From the NCBI GenBank assembly GCA_910575815.1, contig CAJTFN010000017.1, positions 1 to 64,000 on the forward strand: DNA of 64,000 nucleotides, given 5' to 3'. The DNA comes from Oscillospiraceae bacterium. Lineage in GTDB: Bacteria; Bacillota; Clostridia; Oscillospirales; Oscillospiraceae. The notes under the pieces were generated by a model. It was not told the origin of the DNA and ran no database searches. It was given only the letters and a program-made list of their open reading frames with translations. Of this stretch, positions 51,148 through 59,454 are shown piece by piece. Every line of letters begins with the position of its first letter. Position 1 is the stretch's first letter. The translations under genes were made by a program, and so were the position numbers.

Positions 51148-53547
51148 TCATGTTGCGTCCAACTGCTCCATAAATTTAGTGGACATCAATTTGTACAGCC
51201 GGGTATTTTTCGGAAAGCTGTTCATAAAGGGCACGATGGTACTGCCGCATTTGATAAGTCCCCGGCCAGAATCGACGTTCGTAATGTAGCTCAACTGGTT
51301 ATCCGAAATGTTCAAAAGCTGGGCCAGCTCCGCCCGATCTGTCGCCGCCTGATTCAGCATGACCAGGAATTCGCTGTTGGCCAGCATCGTCCGAGCGGTG
51401 TGAGACTGGAGCAGATCGTCCAGGTTCTGCGTGATCCCGGTACAGCAGGCCCCGTACTTTCGGACCCGCTTCCAGAGGGTAAAGAGGAAGTTTGCGCTGT
51501 ATTCGTGCTGGAAAAGGAGGTAGATTTCGTCGACGTAGACCCAAGTGTTCCGCCCAAGCTGGCGGTTTCGGATTACCCGGTTGAACACGCTGTCCAGCAC
51601 CACCAGCATTCCAACAGGCAAAAGCTGTTTGCCCAGATCCCGGATATCATAGCAGAGAATCCGGGAGTTGGTGTCCACGTTGGAGGGCTTGGCGAAGGTG
51701 TTGAGGCTGCCTTCGGTGAACAGTTCGATTGCCAGCGCCACGTCGCGGGCCTCCGCCTCCGTTTGCCGGAGCAGCTCGGCGTGGAAGTCCTGGAGAGTAG
51801 GGGCAGCGCCCTGGTAGCCGCTTCGGATGTAATCGTGGTACACCCCAGCGGTGCAGCGGTCGATGATGGACTTCTCCTTCGCCGAGAGCTTCCCGGAGCC
51901 GACGAGCTGCTCACAGAGGGAAAGCAAAAACTCGGATTTCAGCACCACCGGGTTCTCTCCGTCGCCGTAGCCCTGTTCCATGTCCATGGCGTTGATGTGG
52001 TTCCGGGAGGTGGCGGAGATATTGATCACCTCGCCGCCCAGGCCCTCGATCAACGGGCCATATTCGGACTCGGGGTCTATGACGATGATGTCGTCCTCCG
52101 TGGAGAGGGCGACCCCGGCGATCTCTTCCTTGGCGGTGAAGGACTTGCCGGAGCCGGAGACGCCCAGGACGAAGCCGTTTCCGTTCAGCAGCTCCTTCCG
52201 GTTGGCGACGATGAGGTTTTTGCTGATGACATTCTGTCCGTAGTACACGCCGCCCTGGTCCCGAATCTCCTGGGCCTTGAAGGGCATGAGGACGGCCAGG
52301 GCCTCCGTGGTCAGGGTCCGCAGAGCGTCGATCCGCCGAAGGCCCAGAGGCAGGGCAGTGGTGAGCCCGTCGGCCTGCTGCCAGTTCAGCGTGGCCAGCT
52401 GGCAGAGGTGCTTCCTGGCGGCGGATTGGAGGGTTTCCGTGTCGCTGTCCAGCTCCTCCTTGCTGTCGGCCAGATGCACCAGAGTCACCACGGCGAACAT
52501 CATTCGCTGGTCGCGGGTGGTGAGGTCGTCCAGCATCTCCCTGGTTTCTTTTCTCTGCTGCTCCAGATCATAGGGTACCACGGCGGAGAAATTGTTGTTG
52601 TTATTCTGCCGCCGCTGCCAGTTGGTCACGTTGGTTTCCACGCCGAGCAGCCGGTTCTGCATTTCCCGGACGGCCTCGTCGGTGGGGACGGGAATCACGT
52701 CAATGGAGAGCATCATGGTTCGGTTCAGGGCCGTCAGCTCGGAGATCATGCTGTCCTTGATGTAGCTGGCGTACTCCTTGAGGAACAGCACCCGCCCGAA
52801 CTTATTGCCCATGACAAAGTGGTCCTTTTTGAACTCCAGGCTGTCCGGGCAGATGCTATCCTTGAAGCTGTGGCCCTTTCGCATCAGGTCCCGAAGGTCC
52901 AGGCGGTATTCCGCCTCCTCGCCGGTGCGGTAGAAGTCATGGAGGACCCGGAGCCGTTCCACAGCGTCCATCTCCTCGCTGTGGGCGTCCAGGTGGCTGA
53001 GGCGGGTGGTCACGTCCGCCGTCACCCGGTCAAAGAAGGCGCGGGCCTCCTCAACGTTTTTCCGGTGTACGGAGAGGGTGACGTAGCGTTCCTGGACCAC
53101 GCTGTTGGAACTGTCAGTGACCTTATCCATGAGCATGGAATTGTACTCCGCACGGTAGCCGTCGAGGTAATCGTCCTGCCGGGGGATGAGGATTTCCTGC
53201 TCAAAGTTCTGCCGGTTCAGGCGCTTGTTGTTGATGGTGATCTTGGTGGTGGAGCCCGTGTCCAGGGCGTTCAGAAGCTCCGAATAGCCCAGGAACATGG
53301 ACGTTTTGTCCTCTTTCGAGGCGATTGCGTAGTTGATATCCGTGAAGCGGATGGTTTTGGAGAACTTGCTCCCAAACTGAAAAACCCCATCCAGCCAGAG
53401 GCGGCGGATGGGAATGGCGTCCTGCACGGACTTGGGGAGGACGAAGCCCTCCTTGCACCCGCAAGGGGTATGCGGCATCCGTAAGGCGGCAAAGCCGCCA
53501 ACGGCTGCCCTATCCTGCTTCAGGGTGTTTTGTAGGGTTTTAATCAA
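51148..53547 (-). CDS. virB4: VirB4/TraE-type conjugation ATPase
   Basis: 799-residue ATPase of the mating-pair formation machinery. Walker A GVSGSGKSFTAKEE (about 465), Walker B TWVYVDEIYLLFQ, and C-terminal FTLWKRVRKYGACCTGITQN are intact. TTG 53547 overlaps the PrgI stop region, so translation is coupled. Residues about 14-36 (VGGFAALRMPHTPCGCKEG) look like an insert encoded by a palindromic stretch (53460-53513). Relatives usually go from the N-terminal DR directly to PKSVQDAIPI. Confidence 0.9.
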   Translation of the reverse strand: MIKTLQNTLKQDRAAVGGFAALRMPHTPCGCKEGFVLPKSVQDAIPIRRLWLDGVFQFGSKFSKTIRFTDINYAIASKEDKTSMFLGYSELLNALDTGSTTKITINNKRLNRQNFEQEILIPRQDDYLDGYRAEYNSMLMDKVTDSSNSVVQERYVTLSVHRKNVEEARAFFDRVTADVTTRLSHLDAHSEEMDAVERLRVLHDFYRTGEEAEYRLDLRDLMRKGHSFKDSICPDSLEFKKDHFVMGNKFGRVLFLKEYASYIKDSMISELTALNRTMMLSIDVIPVPTDEAVREMQNRLLGVETNVTNWQRRQNNNNNFSAVVPYDLEQQRKETREMLDDLTTRDQRMMFAVVTLVHLADSKEELDSDTETLQSAARKHLCQLATLNWQQADGLTTALPLGLRRIDALRTLTTEALAVLMPFKAQEIRDQGGVYYGQNVISKNLIVANRKELLNGNGFVLGVSGSGKSFTAKEEIAGVALSTEDDIIVIDPESEYGPLIEGLGGEVINISATSRNHINAMDMEQGYGDGENPVVLKSEFLLSLCEQLVGSGKLSAKEKSIIDRCTAGVYHDYIRSGYQGAAPTLQDFHAELLRQTEAEARDVALAIELFTEGSLNTFAKPSNVDTNSRILCYDIRDLGKQLLPVGMLVVLDSVFNRVIRNRQLGRNTWVYVDEIYLLFQHEYSANFLFTLWKRVRKYGACCTGITQNLDDLLQSHTARTMLANSEFLVMLNQAATDRAELAQLLNISDNQLSYITNVDSGRGLIKCGSTIVPFMNSFPKNTRLYKLMSTKFMEQLDAT

Positions 53548-53998
53548 GCCGTAGAGCCTCCTTGATGGTAGAATTTTCGAGGGCCTTCGCGCAGAGGTTT
53601 TCCGCTTTGAAAACGAGCCGTTTGGGGTATAAAAATTCCGAGCGGATAAAAGCGAGGATGAAGTGTTCCAGGGTCATGCCGTTGTAAGTGAAAAAGCCGC
53701 CGAGGGCGAAGGGGAACGCTGCCAGAACGCAGATCCAGCCGATCTCGCCGCTGCCCTCGTCGGAAGAAATTCCGTTCTGCTCCGTCCCCGCCTCCGGCGA
53801 GGACTGCGCCCACTCCATTCCTTCCTCCTCTCCCCACAAAATCTGCCGATTTTGCGGGGACCCCAGGTTCCGAAGGCCGAAGTAGACGGCCACGGCCACG
53901 ATCACGGCCAGCAGAGCGAACAGGAGCTGGCGCAGGGACAGCCCGAAGAACAGACTTTCCTGGTAGTCCCGGACTTCTTTGTTGATGCGTACTTCTAT
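53540..53998 (-). CDS. PrgI-family conjugation membrane protein
   Basis: About 152 residues, next to VirB4 as in most Gram-positive transfer regions. N-terminal EVRINKEVRDYQESLFFGLSLRQLLFALLA, two spans, then LYPKRLVFKAENL. The conserved N-terminus begins with ATA at 53998 (I-E-V-R-I-N), where homologues have ATG. GGTGAT precedes at the right distance and no other start keeps the conserved segment. GTG 53905 would remove it. Between the spans lies an extra stretch of about 40 residues (SPQNRQILWGEEEGMEW ...) encoded by a hairpin element. Confidence 0.8.
   Translation of the reverse strand: MEVRINKEVRDYQESLFFGLSLRQLLFALLAVIVAVAVYFGLRNLGSPQNRQILWGEEEGMEWAQSSPEAGTEQNGISSDEGSGEIGWICVLAAFPFALGGFFTYNGMTLEHFILAFIRSEFLYPKRLVFKAENLCAKALENSTIKEALRLD
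53828..53864 (-). repeat. Small hairpin element, copy 2 (inside PrgI gene)
   Basis: Minus strand GGGGTCCCCG ... GTGGGGAGAG. A 13-bp stem TCCCCGCAAAATC/GATTTTGTGGGGA with loop GGCA, including the same G-T wobble at pair 6 as the other copies. Confidence 0.75.
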
Positions 53999-54004
53999 GG
54001 TGTA

Positions 54005-54421
54005 TCACCGTTCCTTCCGTTTTGGGGTACGTTTTTTCTGCTGATGCTGTTGAGACTGGCGCAGATACTTCTCGGTGCCCTCCGGGTCAAACTCCCGGAG
54101 CTTCTCCATATCAAAGGCGATCCTCGGGTAAGTACAGAAGCCGAAGCGCCCCTCCTGGCCCGGAAGGACCTTCCCCAGCTTGTTTTTCAAGACAAAATCC
54201 AAGAGTCCGGCGTTTTCGTCGAAGTCCTTGATAAACGCCTCGTTCGCTTGGAGTGGGACCTCGGGCAGGTTGACCGTCAGGAACGCATACGGTTCCCAAT
54301 ATCCATTCTCTTTGCAGAGCAGGTCGATTGCCAGCCGTTTGTTGACGGCGTAGGAGCATACGGTTACGGTGAGTTCACGGTCCCCATAGGGACTGTGAAA
54401 AGGCGCGCTTTTGATGTCCAT
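54005..54421 (-). CDS. DUF4313-like mobile-element protein
   Basis: 138-residue soluble protein, MDIKSAPFHSPYGDREL ... NKRLAIDLLCKENGYWEPYAFLTVNLP ... KDFDENAGLLDFVLKNKL ... with a basic tail. The pattern matches the small DUF4313-type proteins found beside conjugation genes in Clostridia. This assignment is from memory of the family pattern. ATG 54421 follows GGAAAGGAA. It ends 6 bases before the PrgI start. Confidence 0.65.
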   Translation of the reverse strand: MDIKSAPFHSPYGDRELTVTVCSYAVNKRLAIDLLCKENGYWEPYAFLTVNLPEVPLQANEAFIKDFDENAGLLDFVLKNKLGKVLPGQEGRFGFCTYPRIAFDMEKLREFDPEGTEKYLRQSQQHQQKKRTPKRKER

Positions 54422-54567
54422 CTTATTCCTTTCCCGCTGCCGGACGCAGCGTAAATAAATCGGCGGACAGACCCTTGCAAGGCCCGTCCGCCTATGGTAA
54501 CATACCGCTCGTCAGGGCGAAATCCATTCCGTTCCATTTCCGCCTGACGGCGAAAATTCCACTTCAT
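54364..54567 (-). CDS. Possible small basic protein, 67 residues
   Basis: MKWNFRRQAEMERNGFRPDE ... with ribosome site GGGCAAAGAAATG weak. It overlaps the DUF4313-like gene by 58 bases. Its 5' DNA is partly alike to the DNA following copy 2 of the hairpin element in the PrgI gene (AATGAAGTGG/AATGGAGTGG, then CGCCG and ACGGAAT words), so it may be part of that small element rather than a cellular gene. Confidence 0.35.
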   Translation of the reverse strand: MKWNFRRQAEMERNGFRPDERYVTIGGRALQGSVRRFIYAASGSGKGIRWTSKARLFTVPMGTVNSP

Positions 54568-54580
54568 TTCTTTGCCCTTC

Positions 54581-54624
54581 CTCTCCCCACCGCAACCGCT
54601 GCGCTGGGTTGCGGCGGGGACCCC
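54581..54624 (-). repeat. Small hairpin element, copy 3 (intergenic)
   Basis: Minus strand GGGGTCCCCG ... GTGGGGAGAG. A 14-bp stem TCCCCGCCGCAACC/GGTTGCGGTGGGGA. Compared with copy 1 a base pair A-T is replaced by C-G in both arms (compensatory). Confidence 0.75.
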
Positions 54625-54643
54625 TAAAAGGAGGGCTTGCGAT

Positions 54644-54979
54644 ATGGCGTTTATGATATTGGGGATTGGGTCCGCTCTGCTGCCGCTTCTGCTTCGTCTG
54701 GCCCTGAAACTCCGGCTGGGCGTTCCGTTGCTCTATAGTCTCCTGATGCTCACCATCTTCCACAGCTGGTATCAAGCCCATGCCGCCCTGGCGGACGGTA
54801 TCCTGTTTGCCATGGTGGGCCTTGTGGCCCTGTCCTGGCTGGTCACCCTGGCCCGGCGCCTTTGGGAGCTGCTGGAGGAGCTGCGATGCGAGTTGTCTGC
54901 CGCCAGAGCCTTTGCCGGACGGGTCCGTCAGGCTAGATTAGAGGGAAGAACCGCCGTCAGCGCCGAGGGCCTGTTTTAA
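54644..54979 (+). CDS. Small membrane protein on the opposite strand
   Basis: 111 residues with about three spans (ILGIGSALLPLLLRLAL, VPLLYSLLMLTIF, GILFAMVGLVALSWLVTLA) and a C-terminal amphipathic helix (RRLWELLEELRCELSAARAF). ATG 54644 lies 9 bases after AAAAGGAGGG. It is the only plus-strand gene in the transfer module and overlaps the end of the convergent VirB6-like gene by 4 bp. No family recognised. Confidence 0.6.
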   Translation: MAFMILGIGSALLPLLLRLALKLRLGVPLLYSLLMLTIFHSWYQAHAALADGILFAMVGLVALSWLVTLARRLWELLEELRCELSAARAFAGRVRQARLEGRTAVSAEGLF

Positions 54980-55821
54980 CCGAGGCCCATCAGCTCCCGG
55001 ATCAGCCGGTCGCTCATTTTGATGGCTCCTACCAGAACCAGCATGTTAAACAAAATTTCGCCCACATAGTTCCACACGATGGTCGCCGCCGCGAGGCTGG
55101 GGTCCGACAGCGCCGGAGGCGCGGATGCGAAGGCGGAGAAAATCACACAGGCCAAAACGATGACACAGCCCTCCAGGCAGATGGCGGCATAGCTTTTCAG
55201 AAAGGCTATGCCGATGCTGCTGGAGGGCTGTCCCGCAAAACTGGCCAGGGGAATCGGCGCGATAGCGGTGGCCATATAGAGCTTAAAAAAGCGACTGTAA
55301 ACGGTCAAAATCATGACCAGAGACAGCACCCAAATGAACAGGGACCCCAGCAGGGTAACTGCCCACAAGGGGATGCTGTCCAGGAAGCTCACGTCCTCGA
55401 TGATGGTGACCATCTCGTCCGGCAGCTCCGAGGCGGAGAGCCCCGTCATGCCGGAGGCACCCATGATGGTGTTTACCATCCCCTGGCCCACGGTGAACAG
55501 GGCTGTCATCAGCTCCATGCCGTGGGACACCGCCGCCTGGGCCAGGGCGAAGCGGACGAAGCATTTCAGAACTTGCTCCGGCTTCCGCAATTCCGTAAAA
55601 CTCCCGCAGGTCTTCACCACGCCCATCACGAAGAAGATCACCAGCAGAGCATAGCCGATGGCCTTGAGACCGTCGTTGATTCCCACGATCACCGTCCAGA
55701 CGCCTCCGCCCTTGAACTCCTCCGGCCCGGTGGAGAGCAGGGTCCAGATTTCCGCCAGTTTCCCGTTCCAGGTTCCCAGGGCGGAGTTCAGGTTGTCCAC
55801 GATCCAATTGCCGCTGCCCAT
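54976..55821 (-). CDS. VirB6/TrbL-like conjugation membrane protein
   Basis: 281-residue polytopic protein of the Clostridia 'CD1112-like' VirB6/TrbL class: N-terminal IVDNLNSALGTWNGKLAEIWTLL, about six spans, FFKLYMATAIAPIPLASFAGQPSS near residue 200. Forms the inner-membrane part of the mating channel. ATG 55821 directly abuts the upstream gene. Confidence 0.82.
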   Translation of the reverse strand: MGSGNWIVDNLNSALGTWNGKLAEIWTLLSTGPEEFKGGGVWTVIVGINDGLKAIGYALLVIFFVMGVVKTCGSFTELRKPEQVLKCFVRFALAQAAVSHGMELMTALFTVGQGMVNTIMGASGMTGLSASELPDEMVTIIEDVSFLDSIPLWAVTLLGSLFIWVLSLVMILTVYSRFFKLYMATAIAPIPLASFAGQPSSSIGIAFLKSYAAICLEGCVIVLACVIFSAFASAPPALSDPSLAAATIVWNYVGEILFNMLVLVGAIKMSDRLIRELMGLG

Positions 55822-56291
55822 TACCGCCCCTTATCCTTTCCCCGCCCGTTTCGCTTTTTCAGAGCGGCCAAACGTTCCCGGACGGTCCGTCGGCCCTCGG
55901 CGTCTCTCCGGGAAACCGGCGAGAACAGGTCGGTACAGTCGATCTCCCCGGATTCAATTTTTTCAAAAATCTGCCTGCCGTTTTCCCCCTTTTCCAGGCA
56001 GAGGGCCGCCTGCATCATCTCGCCGGGATACAGACAGCACCGTTCAAGGCCCAAGTTTACCAAAGCCGCAGCCGTCTCCAGTCCGCACTCCTTCCGCACG
56101 GCCTTGAGGCCCGAATAGATCACATCCAGCCACTTCTCCACGGCTTCGGTTTTGTTTGCGGTCTGTTTGAACCGGACGAATTGCTCCGAGTCCACGCACT
56201 CCACAGCGAAGTCCCGCCACCAGGGAACGGCCTCCGGCTTACAGCCGGGGGCCAGTTCCTTAACACGGATTAAAAAGTTTTCATAGGTCAT
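55821..56291 (-). CDS. Conserved transfer-region protein of unknown function
   Basis: 156-residue soluble, helical protein (MTYENFLIRVKELAPGCKPE ... ECGLETAAALVNLGLERCCLYPGEMMQAA) with a basic C-terminus. ATG follows GAGGAGATTC. It lies between the pilin-like and VirB6-like genes of the transfer operon and overlaps the latter by one base. No family recognised. Confidence 0.6.
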   Translation of the reverse strand: MTYENFLIRVKELAPGCKPEAVPWWRDFAVECVDSEQFVRFKQTANKTEAVEKWLDVIYSGLKAVRKECGLETAAALVNLGLERCCLYPGEMMQAALCLEKGENGRQIFEKIESGEIDCTDLFSPVSRRDAEGRRTVRERLAALKKRNGRGKDKGR

Positions 56292-56313
56292 AGAATCTCC
56301 TCACTTCCCACTG

Positions 56314-56664
56314 TTATCCGGTGATTAAAGTGAGAATTTCCTTTGTAAAAGTTATCACAATGCCGCCCGCGATGGTGAGGATGCCGTTGGAGCGCTGGGA
56401 GGGGTCGTGGGACTGGAAGGACAGACCCACCTGGAGGATGCCGTAGCCCAGCAGGATCAAGCCCACGGCGCGGATGAGGGAGAAAATGAAATCAGACAAT
56501 TTTTGCACGACGGCCAGGGGATCGTCGGCGGCGAGGGCGGGGACAGCCAGGGCGGTCACAGCCAGCAGGAAGCAGGCGGCGAGGGCGTAGAGCTGCTTGG
56601 CCCGGCGTTCAAGTTTTGTCTGCTCTCTGGTCAGGGAATGCTTGAGGGTCTTGGGATTCTTCAT
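56314..56664 (-). CDS. Maff2-like small membrane protein (VirB2/TrbC position)
   Basis: 116 residues. A basic N-terminus, a first hydrophobic segment ending PALAAD that looks like a signal peptide, then two spans (FIFSLIRAVGLILLGYGILQVG and ILTIAGGIVITFTKEILTLI). This size and hydropathy fit the Maff2 family, which takes the pilin-like place in Clostridia transfer operons. ATG 56664 follows AAAGGAG. Confidence 0.72.
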   Translation of the reverse strand: MKNPKTLKHSLTREQTKLERRAKQLYALAACFLLAVTALAVPALAADDPLAVVQKLSDFIFSLIRAVGLILLGYGILQVGLSFQSHDPSQRSNGILTIAGGIVITFTKEILTLITG

Positions 56665-57388
56665 AGTTAGGATTCTCCTTTTCATGTTCAAAAGTAGCGG
56701 CTCCCAGGTCAAACAGCGGTTTGCCTGGGAGCCAGTTTTTGGGCTTCTTTTGGTGGTGGATGTAGGGCGGCCCGCCTCCGTCAACAGTGTGGCGGATGGC
56801 GGGGTGCTGGGTCAGCTCGTACTTCAGGTCCATGACCGGCTTGGCGCCCCGGATGAAGAGGATAGCGTAGCGGTTGTCCAGCATCCGCACTTCATCCGGC
56901 GTTAAAAGTTCGCGGCCGCTTTGCTGAAAATTAGTGGAATAGGAGCCGGATTTCCCCTTGGTCTGGCCATGGGTCCGGGTGTCAATTGTGGCTTTGCCGA
57001 GGGCCTTGGAAATGTACTCATGGGTGCTGGATTCATTGCCCCCAAGGTACAAAATGGTATCTGAATTGCCCGGAATTGTTTCCCACGAGTCCTTATACAA
57101 TTCTTTGATTTGTGCCATATTCTGGATAATTGTACTCGCCGAAATGTTGCGGGAGCGCATGGTCGCCAGCTCACGGGTGAAGCCCGGCAAGGGCATGGCG
57201 GCGAACTCGTCCAGCACGAAGTGGACGTGGCAGGGCAGGGCTCCATGGTGGATTTGGTCAGCACTGTAGTAAAGGGCTTGGAATGCCTGGGCGTAGAGAA
57301 GACTCACCAGAAAATTCAGACTGTTGTCGTTGTCGGGTATGACGGCGTACAAAGCGCATTTCTTTTCTCCCAGCGTATAAAGGTCCAT
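56609..57388 (-). pseudogene. VirD4/TraG coupling protein, C-terminal half only
   Basis: 259 residues matching the second half of the conjugative coupling ATPase: LGEKKCALYAVIPDNDNSLNFLVSLLY, VHFVLDEFAAMPLPGFTRELATMRSRNIS (Walker B and following), YLGGNESSTHEYISKALGKATI. The first half with membrane spans and Walker A (about 340 residues in relatives) is missing. The ORF starts 2 bases after the pcfB stop, so a deletion joined pcfB to the middle of virD4. It cannot bind ATP normally, so transfer by this element alone is unlikely. Confidence 0.82.
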
Positions 57389-57389
57389 A

Positions 57390-58049
57390 TCATCCCTCTA
57401 CGGAAGGGCGGTCACTCGTCGTCCTCGTAACCACGGCTTTTTTGTGTGAAGAGGAGCTGCTTCTGGTACCGGGCGAGGCGCGTTGCGACGGAGAATCTTT
57501 TTTTGACGCGGCCGCCTCCTGACAGCTCTTGCCCCGCTCCGGCCCCTTGGGGGCCTTCTGGGAGCCCTCCCGCTCCGGGTGGTCCGCGGTCTTGGCCTTT
57601 TCCTCCCGTCGCTTCTGGGGGCCTTCACGCTCCTTACGCGGGGGCTGCTGTTCCCGCTGGGGCGCAGGCTGTTCCGGGGACAAATAGCCCACCCGCTCAA
57701 AGATCATATTGGCCCTGTCCAGCTCCGTCACCGGAAGGATCACGTCGATGAGCTTCCCCTTGTCATCCTTGTCATGGATGGCAGAGAACAGGATTTTCTG
57801 TTTCTTCGCCAGCTTGGCAAACTGGCGATACTGCTCCGGGGACATAGGGAACTGACGGAGATCCCGCGTTTCCCGCAGCATCTTCCCCAGATTGATTTTC
57901 CCGGAAATGGTCTTGTTGTTCTTCGCCAGCGCCATGGACAGCGCCAGCACGTTTTTGAGGGCCGAGCCGCCCAGCCGGACGCTGACCTCTCCGAACGAGA
58001 GCATCATGCGCACCAGCTGGTCGGCGGCCTCACCGCCTCCGATGTTCAT
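57390..58049 (-). CDS. PcfB-family (DUF3801) relaxosome protein
   Basis: 219 residues. The N-terminal half is the PcfB domain (AADQLVRMMLSFGEVSVRLGG, LRQFPMSPEQYRQFAKLAKKQKILFSAI). The C-terminal half is a charged low-complexity tail. PcfB links relaxase-DNA to the coupling protein in Gram-positive conjugation. ATG 58049 follows AAGGAGG and overlaps the relaxase stop by 20 bp. Confidence 0.85.
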   Translation of the reverse strand: MNIGGGEAADQLVRMMLSFGEVSVRLGGSALKNVLALSMALAKNNKTISGKINLGKMLRETRDLRQFPMSPEQYRQFAKLAKKQKILFSAIHDKDDKGKLIDVILPVTELDRANMIFERVGYLSPEQPAPQREQQPPRKEREGPQKRREEKAKTADHPEREGSQKAPKGPERGKSCQEAAASKKDSPSQRASPGTRSSSSSHKKAVVTRTTSDRPSVEG

Positions 58050-59427
58050 CGTGGCTTACCTCCTTCAATTCAAGATGTTCAATGGATTGCTTCATTTTCG
58101 GGGCCCGTTCCATCACCTCCTTGCATAAGGCCAGCTTCCTTCGCTCCGCCCGGATGGAGCGGTTGAGCTCCGCCAGCTGGCGGTACAGCTCCGCTTTTTC
58201 CGCCGTCAGCCGCTCACGAGGGACGCCGCAGCCATCCAGCAGGGCGGAAGCCTCGGCGTACCGGGCGGCCTCTGCCTCCATGCCGGAGAGGCCCTCGTCA
58301 TAGAGCCGCCTGGCCTCCTCCAGGGCCTCCACATCGGCCAGGGCGTCGTACAGAGAACGGCGCTTTTTCTTCCGCACGTTGAGAATGGTCCGCTGCTTCA
58401 TGAGGCCGATCAGCGTATCCTCCGTGCGGGTCTGGAACGCTGCCATGTCCTCCTGGGTGGCAATACCGTTTTCCCGAAGGAAGGCGAACTGCTCCCGGCA
58501 GCGCTCGAACCGAATGACCTCCTTCCGAAGCTGGGGCGTCATTCTGGGCGGATACTGCCGCTTTTCGATCTTGCCGAGAACGTATAAGTAATGGACGTAC
58601 AGCGCCAGGAAGCCCGTATATTTCGGATGCTTCTTGTAGGGCCGGTAGGGGACACGATAGGCAGACGGCAACCGCTGTCCGGCCTCGATTGCGGAGAGAT
58701 TGCCCTGGATAGCGGCGAGGATGCCATCCTCCGTGAACATAGGATTCTTCCGGCCTGGGATCATGAATCGGTCCTGCCCCCGGAGCCGGAAGCCCAGGCG
58801 GTTCCCGTGGTTGATCTCCCAGCCCATGTGCTCCATGAGCATAAAGAAGTGGCCCAGGTCGTTAGCGTCCTCGATGGCCGTCCGCAGGTCCGCCTCCAGC
58901 ATGGAGCGGAAGGTGGGCTGGCCCTTGCTCTGCCGCAGCCATTCGATATAGCTGACGGCCTTGGAGGAAGCCCCCTCCATGATGACCGACAGGCCGTGCT
59001 CCCGGCAGAGGCGGTCCGAGGTGGCGCGAATTTGGCTGTAGTAGCTTCGGGCGTTGCTGTGATATTTTCTGCCGGTTTCCGCGTTTACGGAGTTAAAAAT
59101 GGTATGGGCGTGGATGTGCTCCCTGTCCACATGGACGGCGATCACCGCCTCAAAGCCCGGCAGGTGTTCTTCCGCAAACTCCCTGGCGATCTCCAGGGCA
59201 AGCTCCGGCGTGACCTCGCCGGGCTTAAAGGATTGAATCACATGGTAATATTGGACGCCCTCCTTCTTTCCATAAGCCTGCTTGGTATCCAGCATCTCCC
59301 GAACCTCCCGGCCTGGGTCGCAGTTCAGGTGGATGGTGAGGAGAGCGTCCGTTTTTTCTTCGTTGAGGATGTATCCGACACCGTCCGCCAGCGGCCCCTT
59401 CCGGGCCAGAATTTTTGTGACGGCGAT
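58030..59427 (-). CDS. Relaxase (MobA/VirD2-type mobilization nuclease)
   Basis: 466-residue nicking enzyme that starts DNA transfer at oriT. The metal-binding His cluster VHVDREHIHAHTIFNSV (about 120-135) and the N-terminal ILARKGPLADGVGYILNEEKT are typical. The C-terminal part is helical. The conserved start AVTKILARKG is preceded by ATC at 59427 (I-A-V-T-K), 8 bases after GGGAGG, where homologues have ATG. The longer in-frame extension runs through a terminator hairpin and is not coding-like. Non-standard or mutated start. Confidence 0.85.
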   Translation of the reverse strand: MAVTKILARKGPLADGVGYILNEEKTDALLTIHLNCDPGREVREMLDTKQAYGKKEGVQYYHVIQSFKPGEVTPELALEIAREFAEEHLPGFEAVIAVHVDREHIHAHTIFNSVNAETGRKYHSNARSYYSQIRATSDRLCREHGLSVIMEGASSKAVSYIEWLRQSKGQPTFRSMLEADLRTAIEDANDLGHFFMLMEHMGWEINHGNRLGFRLRGQDRFMIPGRKNPMFTEDGILAAIQGNLSAIEAGQRLPSAYRVPYRPYKKHPKYTGFLALYVHYLYVLGKIEKRQYPPRMTPQLRKEVIRFERCREQFAFLRENGIATQEDMAAFQTRTEDTLIGLMKQRTILNVRKKKRRSLYDALADVEALEEARRLYDEGLSGMEAEAARYAEASALLDGCGVPRERLTAEKAELYRQLAELNRSIRAERRKLALCKEVMERAPKMKQSIEHLELKEVSHDEHRRR

Positions 59428-59454
59428 TTGTGCCGCCTCCCTTCGCAGAAAATA

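Noticed and set aside
50470-53484. Long plus-strand open frame (about 1000 codons) opposite the NlpC and VirB4 genes
   Set aside because: It is the antisense shadow of GC-rich genes with clear motifs on the minus strand. No ribosome site and low-complexity translation.
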